Assembly: GCF_002999335.1 (NCBI RefSeq)
Contig: NW_020312252.1
Span: 1-27,567 of the forward strand
Reading direction: 5' to 3'
DNA from: Cyclospora cayetanensis
Taxonomy: Eukaryota; Apicomplexa; Conoidasida; Eucoccidiorida; Eimeriidae
DNA length: 27,567 bases
Shown: positions 10,417-21,929 of the stretch, in pieces
Numbering within the stretch: position 1 is the stretch's first letter
Layout: each line of letters starts with the position of its first letter
Made by a program: the position numbers and the translations under genes
Notes under the pieces: generated by a model
Database searches by the model: none
What the model was told of the DNA's origin: nothing
What the model saw: only the letters and a program-made list of their open reading frames with translations

Positions 10417-13400
10417 GCAGTTCTGAGCATGGATCCTGATTTACTGGCTCTACATGTAGCCATTTTAGATGGGGACTCGACTAAACGCTTAGCCGAGAAA
10501 CAGCAGGCATGGGCAAGTCTCAAAAAAGAGTATGCCGATGTGCTGCATATTGACAAGCTGCCAGCACGCTGGCCACCTGCTGGTCGTCCAACGCATCATA
10601 TTGAACTAATAGCCTGGTCAGGTCCAACCTACGTTCCACCAAGTCGGGAGGCCTCCGGCATGAAACTAAACGTTTCAGGGTCAAGTATAAGAAATTGTGG
10701 AAAATGAAAACTCCAGGAATCAACTAGCGCCTTCGAGCATAACCCGGTGTTAATGCCGAAAATGGAATGAAGGTGCGGCATGTGGCTTAGCTTTTAGCCC
10801 CTGTACAAAGATACTGCTAACTAGATGCTCATGATGCCTTGCATTGGGAATATTACTTAACAACGTACACGCATCTACAGCATAGTCCACATGCGAGTTC
10901 ACAGACGCCCTCTTATTAATCCCCATTCACCCAAATGACAGGCACAAAACGGTGTTTCAGCCTCGCAGTGGCAAACATGAGCCAACCTGTTTGCCTTTTG
11001 GACTTTAAAATACCACAGCTGTGCTGCAAGGGCAAATTAATTAAAATCTGCATGAGCAAAGCAAGCAGGGGTAGTGGATTCTCTGCTTGGACGACGTCTT
11101 GGTATTTAACGGAAACGTTTAAGATCATCGTTCAACACCACACGGCATGCGCTTCAACTGACGCTGGACAAGCAGCGTTGTGGAAAGCCATGAAGCTGTT
11201 CCTTTCATGAATGCATTCGTGGTTCCAGCGTTTCAAGTCATAGCTGCAGGATTTGAGCTGTGTCTAACAGAAGCTGGAGCACCGAAGGTATGACCTTTTA
11301 GTGTAACGCCCCCCGCGCGGACGTTTGGAAGATTTGTGGGCTTGCACCATATTACCGAAATTTCATTTATGGGTTGCTCAGATGGGTGATCCTTTGACTA
11401 ATGCACTAAAGGAAACGTAGTCCATTACCTGGAAAGAGGAGGCCGATACCCCAGGGGGCGCTCTTGGAGGCCTTTCACCTCCTTGGTTACTCACACTGCC
11501 TGATTATGAGTCATTTCTTCCCAACAACATACGATAGTGGCCTATCGCTAGATGTTACGTTCTCCTACCACTTTGTCAGCTTTCCAGACTACCGAATTAA
11601 TTCTTGGTATTCTCATCGTTTCACCGAAGCAGCGCACGGCTTTCTCGTGGGGGAAGGGATTTCTATGCATTGTGGTACTCAGTGGCGAAGCACTATTTAT
11701 GTGGGCATCATTTCACTATCCAGACCGACCAGCAGTCATTATCGCACCTTATGAGAAATTCTCGGGAGTTGTAATCTTTGAGGTGGTCGCAGGTTTGGAC
11801 GCCTGCTTCAGTGTGCCTTTACGGTAAAGTACACTACGAGCATCACAAACGCGGCCTCCGATGCGCTCTTGACGCCCCAGGAATTAACTTCCGTACAGCG
11901 CAGCCGTTCCTGTGTGTTATGATTCACGATTTATATCCGCATTGTGTAATCCTTGTGATTTTAACACTGATGCATGCTGGTATCGCCAACACACAGAATG
12001 GCGAAAAGGTGAAGTACTATTACGTGGACAATGGCCTCTGTGGTTCAAAACAACACGGGCTTGTACAACCCGGCTTGGATTCGCTGGACCGTTTTGTGCA
12101 AAGCACATAACAATGTTTTGCTTGGCCACGGTAGTACTCACACTGCAGAAAAGCAGCTTTCACAGACCTTCTGATGCTCCTATGACACGTTCACCGTCAG
12201 ATGAGTATACCCAGTCATGCTCAGACTGTCAGCAGCTGAGGGTACGAAATTTTCTCAAACCCGGACTTTTGCCTTTCCTTTTGGTTCCTGAAGGTACTTG
12301 GAAAGTTCAGAGGATGCATTGAACTGTTGGACTGCCGGAGGTCAGTAGTTAGGATCGCGTCTGAGTCGCTGTCAATATACTCAGAAAATGAGCGCGCTTC
12401 ATCCCATGCTCCAGCTCTGCCACCGCTCACGGAGTTTCTCGATCCTTTGCAACTCGTCCCTGGAAGCTTCACAAAGTTTTCAAGAGTATAACCACGAATA
12501 CGTAATCACGAATATCAATTTAAAGCTCTCTAGTGGGTTCTGGCGTGCCTTTATACCATCCGTAAACCTTATTCACAATAGGGCCATTGCGAAGCCCCGT
12601 GAGGGAGATTGACAGACAGAGCGCACCAAGCGCACGCTTCTGCGGTATCTGCGGCTCTCGATGTGCAAAAAACGTTGCTTGGCGTGAATTTCTTACCTCT
12701 GCTGAGTGGGCTTCAATTACAGCCGTACCCGTTGCCTGTCTGCTACTATTCTGCATGCCAAGTCTAAACAAAGGATCCACTTTCGAATTCGTGTCTGAAC
12801 GTAGTGGTCGGACGTCAGCAGCCTCCCTTAGCAGTAGAAGATACAGAGAGAAGCAATGCACACACGTGTATTTGTAAAGCTTAGAAAAAGGGAGGAATTA
12901 TGATAAGGAGTGTTCTGTTTGTTTCTAGCGAGGGAATGTGGCTCTAGTGGATCGGTAGACTGTAGAAAGTGCACTAGAGATGGCCAGAGGCAGACGCTTG
13001 CAGCAAGGTGGTCAGGATCTTTGTCATTATCTCGATAATCAATTCTTTTTCTTATTGCATGAAATGCTCTTAAAATTGGAGGTGCCCCAGATCCTTCAAT
13101 ATTTACCTTTGTAAAAAAAACCTTCAAGACTCCCCATACTATTTGCGAACTTAATCAGGCAGGCAAGTATGAGCATGAAGACGGAAAGGTCAAAGTAACC
13201 AGTAGAAGTGCTGGACCCCGAGAGAAGAGAGCACCGGGGACATATTAGGAGGAAATTCCTAATCAAATGAGATAAGCAACGCCAGCCTCATTGGTTGACG
13301 GAGGCGCAGCTACGAGTTTCATTGCCTGCCAGAGAATGTGTGGCCCTGTTTTGTTAACAACGTTAGTCATCATAGACGTTATTCCTTACAGGCCGTGGTT

Positions 13401-14270
13401 GCTGTGCTTCGTTGAGCATTCTCTGCCTGGAATAGCTACCTTTTTCTATGGGCAGTGTGTGGCAACTTGTTGTATCGTGTCGCTAAGGCATTTGACGTAC
13501 TCAGATTTGTGCGGAAGCTCGCTCAGGTACGTTGTTTATACACTCTTTATCACGCCTCTTTTGGAGGTCAGATGTTGACTTGGCTGCCTTTACCGGCTGT
13601 ATACGCATGCAGCGGATGCTCTATGAGGCTCGGATTCACTGCTGACCAAGTGCCCATTTTGAATTCCTTTCCACGTTTTACTTGTCTTCCGTTTTATCAT
13701 ATCAGGAGGCTCACCTATCGAGCGCTTCGACGAATACAAGCATTCGCGCTGCCGTGGTCACGTTGCTTTTATTCCTCCGCCGTTGTTCTCTAGTGCTTGC
13801 TTCTTTCTTCCTTTCTATTTCTGCATACCGGCTAATGCCCACTTCTGTCTGGCAGACCTTTCTGCGTTTTGGCCTACCTGGGTTGGAACATAGGGCAGAA
13901 ACTCTGCTGCTCCCATGCAAGTACTTGGTCTTAACGTACAGGTACACAATACGAGAGCGTGTGATCTGAAACTGGGAGGGGAAAGTAGGGGGCTAAGTTA
14001 CCCTTCAACACTTTACTACACTCGTTATATTCAACTAAGAATTGAAAAAGGAAGGACCGATTGATTTTTATTTGTATAGCCTACTCATTGCACTGTACTG
14101 TTAAGACGGTTGAATAGTTCATACTGTTTGGCGCGTCCTTGCTGGATCCTTTGCGTTGCTAGTTGTTTATACTCGAAGTACTTGGAAGGTACATCTACGC
14201 GCATCTTAGCTGCCCCTAGCATCTCATGTCAGGAAATTGGGTGACTGGGTCAGGGAAAGGAGAGACGCCC
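10417..14270 (+). mobile_element. decayed Ty3/gypsy chromovirus: RT, RNase H, integrase, chromodomain, 3' end (copy C)
   Basis: Landmarks run in Ty3/gypsy order on one strand. The pre-RT segment at 10520-10620 reads KKEYADVLHIDKLP then HHIELI. RT has LPFGL at 10991-11005 and LDDVLVF (the YxDD site) at 11087-11107, in the same frame. The RT connection has GLAPYYRNFI at 11338-11367. RNase H at 11658-11757 reads DFYALWYSVAKHYLCGHHF then TIQTDQQSL. The integrase zinc finger has His at 12106, 12127 and 12139, then CSDC at 12218-12229. The integrase core at 12290-12562 has VPEGTW, VGLPEV, ARFIPC and YHP, with the first catalytic Asp replaced. The chromodomain at 13205-13320 reads EHRGHIRRKFLIK, stop, then HWLTEAQL. 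About 950 bp of non-coding sequence with a purine tract (13970-13996) and probably an LTR follow. Many stops and several frame changes mean it is inactive. Gag and protease were not found. Confidence 0.85.
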
Positions 14271-15855
14271 CTTGTAAAACTACTCAATAACCATCTAATA
14301 ATGTATTGACTCTGGAGCTAAGCGTCTCCCTACAGACACCCTGAATGCGGCGATACCACCACAGATGGAGCATTACGGTCCCAATACGTCCGTTTTAAAT
14401 GTATAAAATGGGCAATTGCTGAGTAACGTCTCATGGATTTTAGTGTGCCTTTCTTGTGGAGTGCCAGTCGGGACATCGTTAACTTCCAAACCCAATTAAC
14501 GCTACAAAGAGAGCTACCCAGTGTCCATTCCGAAAAGCTTCTAGTTTGGCTTGCCATCACCTCGCAGACTGCCGGGATAGGGAAGCAGAGAACTACGGAG
14601 GTGGTGTCAAACTCTAGGCACTCCGAACATTAGCAGTTTTCGGACCTTTTAACGCACAACCACGACATTCATTCTTGCAGTATGGAACTAGCCGTGTTCT
14701 GGAACAAATGAAATGAACGAATAGTCACTCCAGACGATCAGTACCAGCAGATTATTCATTAAAAATAGGCGGTGTAGTAGAACTTGACTAGGCGTAGCTT
14801 GGCTCTCTCAATTATAGCTCTCCTTCTAAATTCGATGGGTAGGGGGACAAAGCGTGGTGTTCGCAAATCCAGAGGCAATGCTGAATGTAAAGGCCGTCGT
14901 TCCATGCCCCCAAGTGGAGACACACATTTCTGCCTGTCCTAGTGCCAAAATACTACAGTGAATCCAGAGTGAAAAGCACTACGTTTGTCAATTCAGCATG
15001 CGAGCGCGCATACTCCCAACCTCTGCGGCGGCGTCTTTCAATCCATCCGGGTATTACACCACCTGAACACAGCTTTGAGAAGGAACATGTTGCAAGAAAT
15101 ATGTCTTTTTTGTACGCGTGATGTTTGGTGCGCACTGACTAGGATTCGTCCAAAGGAGCCGGCGCGCAGAGGGCCGTGCGTGCATCTTTCACAACCTTAA
15201 TGGCCTCCGATACTAGCAAAGTTTGACCTTTATAGAACAAATTAACATTTTAGAAATGTAATCAGGGTATAAGAAATTAATAGAGAAAAATACTTCTCCC
15301 TAAAAACAGGAGACAGCGGTATCGGGATGTCCAGTGGACACAAGCGATGGAGCGTCTGGCGACCGTCGATGTGTCGCTGCATGCTTCGAAAATCAATACA
15401 ATACGCGACACAAATTATGTGTTTCAAGCTTCTCCGAAACCATTTCTCTGGCGCTTTGGCCAGCTACCAGCTGGGTATCAATTTATCATCTCCCTCATGG
15501 ACGAAAAAGTCAGCTTTGAGGGTTCCGGTTGTCCTATCTGCTGAATGAGACGCTGGAAACTGCAATTCAGCGAGTTAATTGGAGTTCATGCCTATTTATT
15601 GTCATAATCCACGGGCTTAAGTCCTTGAATTGTTGTCAGACTGCGGGAAATGTAATGAGGCAAGGAGGGCTTTGAAAAACCCGGGGGCACCTGCACTCAT
15701 CATCATTCTCGTACCAATACCCAAAAGCAGACTCCACACATCGGGAGACGACTGGAACTGCTTGATTCGTTGACCTCAGTGAGAGGGAAAGACTCATAAA
15801 GGCTGCAAAAAGCGCGCTTCCTGACCCTCGGGCCTAACACGACACGGAGGAGAAA
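14271..15855. other. intergenic between the retroelement and the TerD-domain gene
   Basis: Contains the 5' flank of the TerD-domain gene. Around 15327-15548 three plus-strand frames are simultaneously open for 60-70 codons, but none has a recognised domain. No promoter motif can be assigned. Confidence 0.4.
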
Positions 15856-18800
15856 ATGCCCATCAATAGGCTTAATAGCGGCTACAGCGGCTATTTGTCT
15901 GGCCAGTCTGAATCAAGCGAGCACTTGCAAGTCCGCAGCGATACCTTCTACGGCAGATTAGGCTCCGTAAGAGACACTGGGCATGCAACAACCCCCACAA
16001 GGAGAAGTAAGCCAGTCGACGCCGAAGGCCTTCTCGCAGATGAGCTTCGAGCAGCAAAATGAAGAACCATCCATTACAAAAGATTTCATTTTGACATCGC
16101 ATTTATTCTGTATTTTTGAGTGCAACAGTGTGATGATCGGCTTTGGTCGGCGATGTTTGAGCTGTTGTTATGTCTCGCAGAGTCCTTTTCTCAGCAATCT
16201 TCCCTTCGGCGGATCAGTGTGCGGCTTTCCTACGATGAGGACGCATACCCTGGAGGGCTTGACATTGGTAGGACCCACGGAGCATACGAATCAGACTTTG
16301 CAGGATTATTGCTTTTAGAGATCATGATACATGTTTTGACATTTGTAAGGATGAATTATTTGTGGGAGGCTTGATATCGTATGATTTTAGTGGTTTGACA
16401 AGTTTCAGATATTAAAGTTTGCCCCTGCTTGTGTGCATCCCGATGACCATCAGAATCTTCCTTTGTCCTCGTTGTAGCACTGCTGCTATATTGGGGTGCA
16501 CCAGATGATTCCTAGTTGTACAGCTACCCATCGCTTCCAACGGCAAACTACACACTCATCCTGCCTCTCTGTGTTTGTGCTTCGTTTTTATCATTACCCC
16601 TTAGCCTATCTCGCAGACATTCTTTTACTATGATCCTCGACTTCTGTGGCTGAACCTGTTGCTTTTGCACGTTTGAGTAAGACAAAGGGAAAGTGGATTA
16701 CAGCACGATTTAGTTTTCTTGTCATGTCTGTTTCTTGCTTTGAAGACATGTTCGCACTTCTTTACGATACGTCCTGCACCTTCGTTGATTGCATTTTCTA
16801 CAAACATCCTGAGGATGCAAGCGGCAGTTTCTCGCTAAACCAAAAGACGAACTCCCTAGCTATCGATTTGGAATCTGTGCCGGACTCCTGCCACACTATT
16901 GTCTTGGCCGCCGCTGTGTACACTACGGGAATGTCTATCACAGGTGAAGTTGAGATGGATATGTCATACAGTTCCCATAGGTACTCAACTAGCTGGTCTG
17001 GTCTACATGGCGGAGGCAAATCTGAGCATAGACTCACGCCGTTCTTATGGGCCGGCTTCTCCCTCTGCCGGCAATCATCCTACTGTACAGACCGTCTGCA
17101 ATTTACACGGGATGTCACTGAAGCGCTTAGTTATTTCTCTTTCTTCGAGAGAGTGGAGGCAGTTGAATTTTGCTGGCTACCTGCGGAGCAGTCAGAAAAC
17201 GTCCCAGAAGTTTGAATGCCTGTGAAGTATTGTGTGTGCATGGCGTAGAGCTTGATGGCGGCATAATAGAGATATTCGAGGGATTTATGGGCCCAACCTT
17301 AATTTCGATTGAGCTCCAATCCCTAGATTTGAATGGTGAAAACGGCAGCGATGCGGCGGGCTTCGTATTTCTTGCACTTTCGGAGTTTGGGGGGAAGTGG
17401 CGATGCCGCCGACTTGAGCGATTTTGTAAACCTGAACTCCCTGTTCTTATGAAGGTCTCGAAGGTGAGCGAGAAACAACAAGCGGCTCAATAATCGGTAA
17501 TAGTTGTTTTGCGCGCCTGAACACTATAGTACAACAGTTTATGAAAGAACTAACAGGAGTACGTGATGCTATTAAAAGCTATACCGTTCTGCTACACATT
17601 TGCCTCGTTCCTTCTATTATTTATTTAAGTACTTGTGGTTTCGTGACAATTTGCAACACCGGTTTCCCTCCTCCGTCTTAAATGGAGGCAAAACAATACC
17701 TTTTGCTGCCGTCAACCTTCTGCTTGGTATTTCATTTGATCTGCTTCATCCTTTTACCCTAATACTTTTTTCCTGCGTGGGTTCATTTTCTTACTTTGTT
17801 GAATGATTCCATTGGCTTGTTCCTGCCTGTTCGCAGTTGGGAGTTTGGCTGTCTGCTTTGTGCTTGTTTTCCGGGGGCTGTCCCATGTTGCTCCACGTCG
17901 TTGCCCGTATCTTGGCTTGCCTGTCTACCTAATTTTAGGAGGAGTCCCAGCAACTAGAAGAGGATTTCGCAATGGGAAATCTCCAAAACCTGCGAACATT
18001 GGACTTCGCCGCGAAAAGGATGGAGGTAACGAAATCACCTGTCTTGCGAGCAATTCTCTAGCTCAACTTTATGAGCTTCCCTCTCATTGAATTTTGATCT
18101 TAGGTGCAAAATCGAGGAAGGCAGGCGTGTGAGCAGCATTATTTTTGCATTTTGCCTCACGAGCATGATGAGCATATGTGTCTTACAGCTGTGAAGTTAC
18201 TTGGACACGTGAGTGAAGTAATATCTAGCACAGCTTTGCGATGCATGTGTGATCACCTACTTCACAGCGTACAGCGGTACAATAATGTCAACAGTTCGTT
18301 GACAGTTTGTTGTTTCAGGTGGTCCCGGACTCTGGGAGAGTCACGGAAACCAGCAGGTTTTCACCGAATACAAGCAAACTCGGCAAACTCGGCGTTTTGC
18401 AGAGCAGGCTTTCTTCTCTGGCGAAACAGGAGAAGGATGAAGGTCAGTGAGAGTATACGCTCAAAGCAAGAGTCAGAATGCATTTTACACCTTTAACTTT
18501 ACAGGAGTGTACACAACACACAGAAAACTTCGGTGCTGTCAGTCTACCAAATAAGCGTACACAGTTAACCTAAAGGGGAGAAGGCGGGGTGTGAAGCTGC
18601 CCTGCAGCAATCGATAAGGAAATGGGCTCAAGCATGTGTTAAAGCTTCGAAATCACGCATCTCTGCTTACCCTGCTGGAACAGTTTCATTGCCCTTTATT
18701 GTTAATAATTGCCTTTTGCATATGCCTTTTTTTGATCTAGGTGAGAGAAAAACGGTTGCGCGTTTGTCGGCGGTGGAGGCGGAGCAGCAGCGCATGTCTC

Positions 18801-18856
18801 GCCGACTGATGAATATAGAAGATAAGCTTGACATGCTTCTCGACGCTCTAAAATAA
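15856..18856 (+). CDS. TerD-domain protein with C-terminal coiled coil (seven exons)
   Basis: Exons by matching GT-AG sites and phases: 15856-16006, 16181-16267, 16746-16943, 17249-17463, 17939-18025, 18319-18442, 18741-18856, giving 325 residues. Residues 1-58 are Ser/Gly/Tyr-rich. Residues 60-205 follow the TerD beta-sandwich: RRISVRLSYD; LDIDMFALLYD (joined across an exon boundary, like LDLDaxaxLLD); FVDCIFY; LAIDLESVP; IVLAAAVYTT; GGIIEIFEG; GFVFLALSEFGGKWRCRR. Residues 218-325 are helical and charged (EESQQLEEDF, then after the sixth exon MNIEDKLDMLLDALK), so a coiled coil is likely. TerD proteins bind calcium and, in bacteria, belong to stress/tellurite-resistance clusters. The acidic GDDE calcium loop is absent here. 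Alternatives: exon 4 could start at 17192 (344 residues), and a 105-bp in-phase exon at 18104-18208 is possible. The eukaryotic function is unknown. Confidence 0.78.
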
Positions 18857-19774
18857 TAATTTGGTTTATAGTGGGATCCACGTAGATAATGGTGACAGGA
18901 AGCCGCCATTGTCCGCGGGTGTCTGACCACACGGAATCTGAGGTTTATGTACGCATCCTAAATGAACTCCCCAGGAATAAAGGAGGAGTTTAGATAAAGG
19001 GCTTGCCTTTTGCACTAAAGATTGACTAACAGGTAACAGGATGGTGTAAACTTGGAGCACCATACATCATGTATGATGCTAACGGGCTTTCCTTCCCTTC
19101 TTGTATTGCACCACGTTTCTCGTTTTTCAATTGTGGTGCCCAAAAGCGCCGTAATGGCAATTGAACGTTCACTGGAGCGTACGGAATATATGCCAAGGCA
19201 AGGGCAATTGAATACATACCCTTGTGACTCGTGGGGCTCTCAATAAAAGCAAGGGAGGAACTGGTTGTTTTGCTACCGATAAGCAATGTGCCGCAGGCAT
19301 CGGTTTTAAAGGGCTACACCCCTAAGCAGGTGCCAGCCTAGTTGCCTCCAATGATTCTTATACATTGATCAATGTGCGCACACAACCTACTGCGTAAGAA
19401 TCTGTGCCATTACACAGCAAGCGGCATGTGGAAGCGCTGTATAAGGTATACTTATTTAGGGGTGCAACAGTTTTAAATCTTAGAAACTTAATGGCTATCG
19501 CCTTGCCTGGATGTGCGAAGCATCCTAGTCCCGCAATTGACCCATGCCTTAAGGGCATTGATGTAGACAAGGCCAATGTGTTTTGGCAAACTCCTGTGCA
19601 CAATAGATGTCTCCCCTCGCTGCTAGGTGGTCTCAACCTGTGCACAACGAACTGAACATACGTAACGCCCCGCCCGTTTTTACGCAGCTTGTGTGACGCC
19701 ATATCCAAGGTCGCCGTAGGGCCAAACTTTGCTCTAGGCTGAATACGAACTTCATAGAAAGTTAGTCAGTTTCC
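18857..19774. other. 3' flank of the TerD-domain gene, nothing recognised
   Basis: Overlapping frames of 80-116 codons on both strands (19026-19286, 19358-19708, 19404-19655) lack domains and matched splice sites. Probably intergenic sequence ahead of a retroelement fragment. Confidence 0.4.
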
Positions 19775-20130
19775 CTTAACCCCCTCCTTCCAGCGCACGT
19801 GCCCCTCCGAGGTCCGACACGAGGGGAGAGGGGCAGTTATGGTGCACGCAGCTGCACCTTCTGAGCACTCCGAGCATTCACAGCTAGTTGCACATAACAT
19901 CTAGTGCACACGCGCGCCACGGTGGGTCTTATCTAGCGGACACTACTATCCAAGATGTGCGGAACGACGAACCAATTAGTCGTTTCTTTACTATTTCTTA
20001 TTCGAATATAACTACTGTACTAGAATGCAGCTGAGCCAGATGCAGCGTGGCTTCTTGTCTATATGAAAGAGGGGCTATGTACGCAAGCTACTGCACTAGC
20101 TTCTTTGGCAATTCGGTGTAGGGTTACAAT
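19775..20130 (-). mobile_element. LTR-end fragment of the chromovirus family (copy D)
   Basis: The reverse complement shares long near-identical stretches with 27230-27550 (for example GTGAATGCTCGGAGT and the flanking AGAAGGTG-AGCT block) and, more weakly, with the 3' ends of copies A (1270-1510), B (8160-8400) and C (14040-14270). It contains none of the coding region, so it is either a solo LTR or a 3' truncation product. Boundaries are set only by where similarity fades. Confidence 0.6.
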
Positions 20131-20682
20131 AGAGAAGCCTAAAGTACAAACCATGCCCATCATATACTTACAAGTAAGCAATTTACAATACCAGAAACAA
20201 GTAACAAGGGGAAAACCAGCAGCACTAGTGACAGTTACCTGTGCACATATACGCAACTAGCAAATTGCCAAATCAACGGTGCAACAAAGCAGCGAAAGTA
20301 GTCAAGTCCCGAGCCGGATAGGCCCCAATGCACCTAACGAAATACAAAGCTTTGGGTTTATCAGTGTCGACGAAATCACAAACAGCCCCAAATCTCTAGT
20401 AAACACGTTGGACTGCCTCGTGCCATACAGACAGAAAGAAGTACCGCGGCGCGAGGAACTGGCCTACACCCCTATACAACGACGCACCCAGCTGCTTGCT
20501 GCACTACGGTGCACATACATCCAAGAACATACAGGCGATGCAGAAAACCGCCGGGCTATTTTTTGATTAGAGCAATCCACCGAAGAGCTCAAACCCTAAA
20601 GGTGAGCTCCAAGAGAGGCGATGCATGCCCAGCTGTTGTGTTGGTGTGTACATGCATCCACATACACCTAGAGCGATAAAGG
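20131..20682. other. intergenic, nothing recognised
   Basis: An open plus-strand frame covers 20279-20566 without an ATG at its start, a domain or a clear splice context. At 20590-20600 there is a single telomere-like AAACCCTAAA unit, too short to interpret. Confidence 0.35.
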
Positions 20683-20710
20683 ACTCATATATATTACAAT
20701 ATATATGAGT
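20683..20710. repeat. 28-bp AT-rich perfect palindrome
   Basis: Two 13-base arms, ACTCATATATATT and AATATATATGAGT, are exact inverted complements around a central AC. It lies about 115 bp beyond the stop codon of the minus-strand two-TM gene, where a 3' end is expected. It could form a hairpin in that transcript or a cruciform in DNA, or could be a simple-sequence expansion. Function is inference. Confidence 0.85.
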
Positions 20711-20823
20711 ACGCATGTTTGCTTACCTATCTCCCGATGTAGACTGCACACAGATTTATGCAAATACCCCAAAAGACTATGCAGAGGTGTACGCAAATGC
20801 ACGCATGCCTGCACTTTTCCTCC

Positions 20824-21929
20824 TCAGTACCCGTAGCCAAGCGTTGCGCCACTCTTGGGGATGAAATAGTATTCGCTGAGGAGCATCGACAGCAGCAAAG
20901 TGTAGATGAAGGATAGTAGTGAGCCAACTCCCAGGGCCCGTTCACCCCACACTGCACGACGCGAACCAGCTGGGGCACCTGCGCGCAAAGAGCCGGAAAA
21001 CCGTGATGTGCCCGTTTCTCCGCATGTACATATCAAAAACTATATATCCTGGCACCCTAACGTGAGCAATTCAGTGCACATATTAGCTTGCCCCCGCCCC
21101 TCTAGCGAAATGATATGGGCATGCTACAACAGCCGTTAGTCATGAGAAGCACATGTTTTGCATGCACCCATAGGAAAACTCATCATAAATCTGCCTCACA
21201 AAACAGCGCAAATCTGCATCTGTACGAAACGCACTGAAGTGCGAACCCGAAGTGCTGCGGCTCACTAAGTGAGAGGCAAAAGGCGGCACATCCTATTGGG
21301 GGGACGATGAAGGAAAGGAAGAAGGACGCGATGATGTACGGCAACCAGCTGCTTCCTTTGTCAAGCATATGTGAAGTCTGCAGTAAATGCACTAGACAAT
21401 ACTACGAATCATTAACACCTTTTACTAGGGAGCGGCACCCATGCCTCGGGGTGGCAAAATAAGCCCCTGCTAGTGCGAGATCGCAAATATAATTAGGACC
21501 TGAAGCCATGAAAATGTATCAAGAGAATGATCCATTCTCTAATGCAAAGGCTGCTTGATTCTTACCTCCACAAAAACTTTGGTCTCAGCGTCCGGTGCGT
21601 CAGCGCCTTCCCAAGAATCCTGCGAGCAGCGAAAAAGGATATCAACAGCAACAAGAAAGCCCATCCTCAGGAGTAAGCGGGAACACGTGGTGAGCAGAAC
21701 ATGGAGTGACAGCGGAGTAGGGAGATATAGCAACCATGACAGAACGGGCGGCATATATATACATATATCGAAAAAGAAAACGAACGACAGCCTCAGGGGG
21801 GTCGATATACGCCGTGCATCCGTTCTTGTTTAAACATCCATTCAGTATTCGCCTCCTCACCTTCCTAGTGTTTGCTATATCTGTTCCCTGAGGGGGATCT
21901 GCCTGAACCCAGTCACCTTCCTGCACCAT
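20824..21929 (-). CDS. small protein with two membrane segments (four exons)
   Basis: Minus-strand exons joined by matching GT-AG sites and phases: 21861-21929, 21566-21619, 21266-21377 and 20824-20978, giving 129 residues with ATG at 21929. Each boundary has a good consensus (donors AAG|GTGAGG, GAG|GTAAGA, TTA|GTGAGC; acceptors CTCGCAG, TACTGCAG, GCGCGCAG). Residues 1-50 are hydrophilic and acidic (MVQEGDWVQADPP, then DSWEGADAPDAETK). Membrane segment 1 spans about 53-78 (WLPYIIASFFLSFIVPPIG, ending in Cys/Ala/Ser) and segment 2 spans 94-113 (LGVGSLLSFIYTLLLSMLL), separated by a short positive loop with SRR. The tail reads SEYYFIPKSGATLGYGY. The loop charge suggests a hairpin with both ends on one side. 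No family is recognised. All introns are 180-290 bp. Confidence 0.7.

Noticed and set aside
16646..17215. A 189-codon plus-strand frame that could be annotated as a whole gene.
   Set aside because: Only 16746-16943 matches the TerD fold. The flanks read through intron sequence, and the GT-AG boundaries join it in phase to other exons.
20586..20602. A telomere-like AAACCCTAAA unit flanked by GAGCTC.
   Set aside because: It is a single unit with no tandem array, so it is expected by chance.
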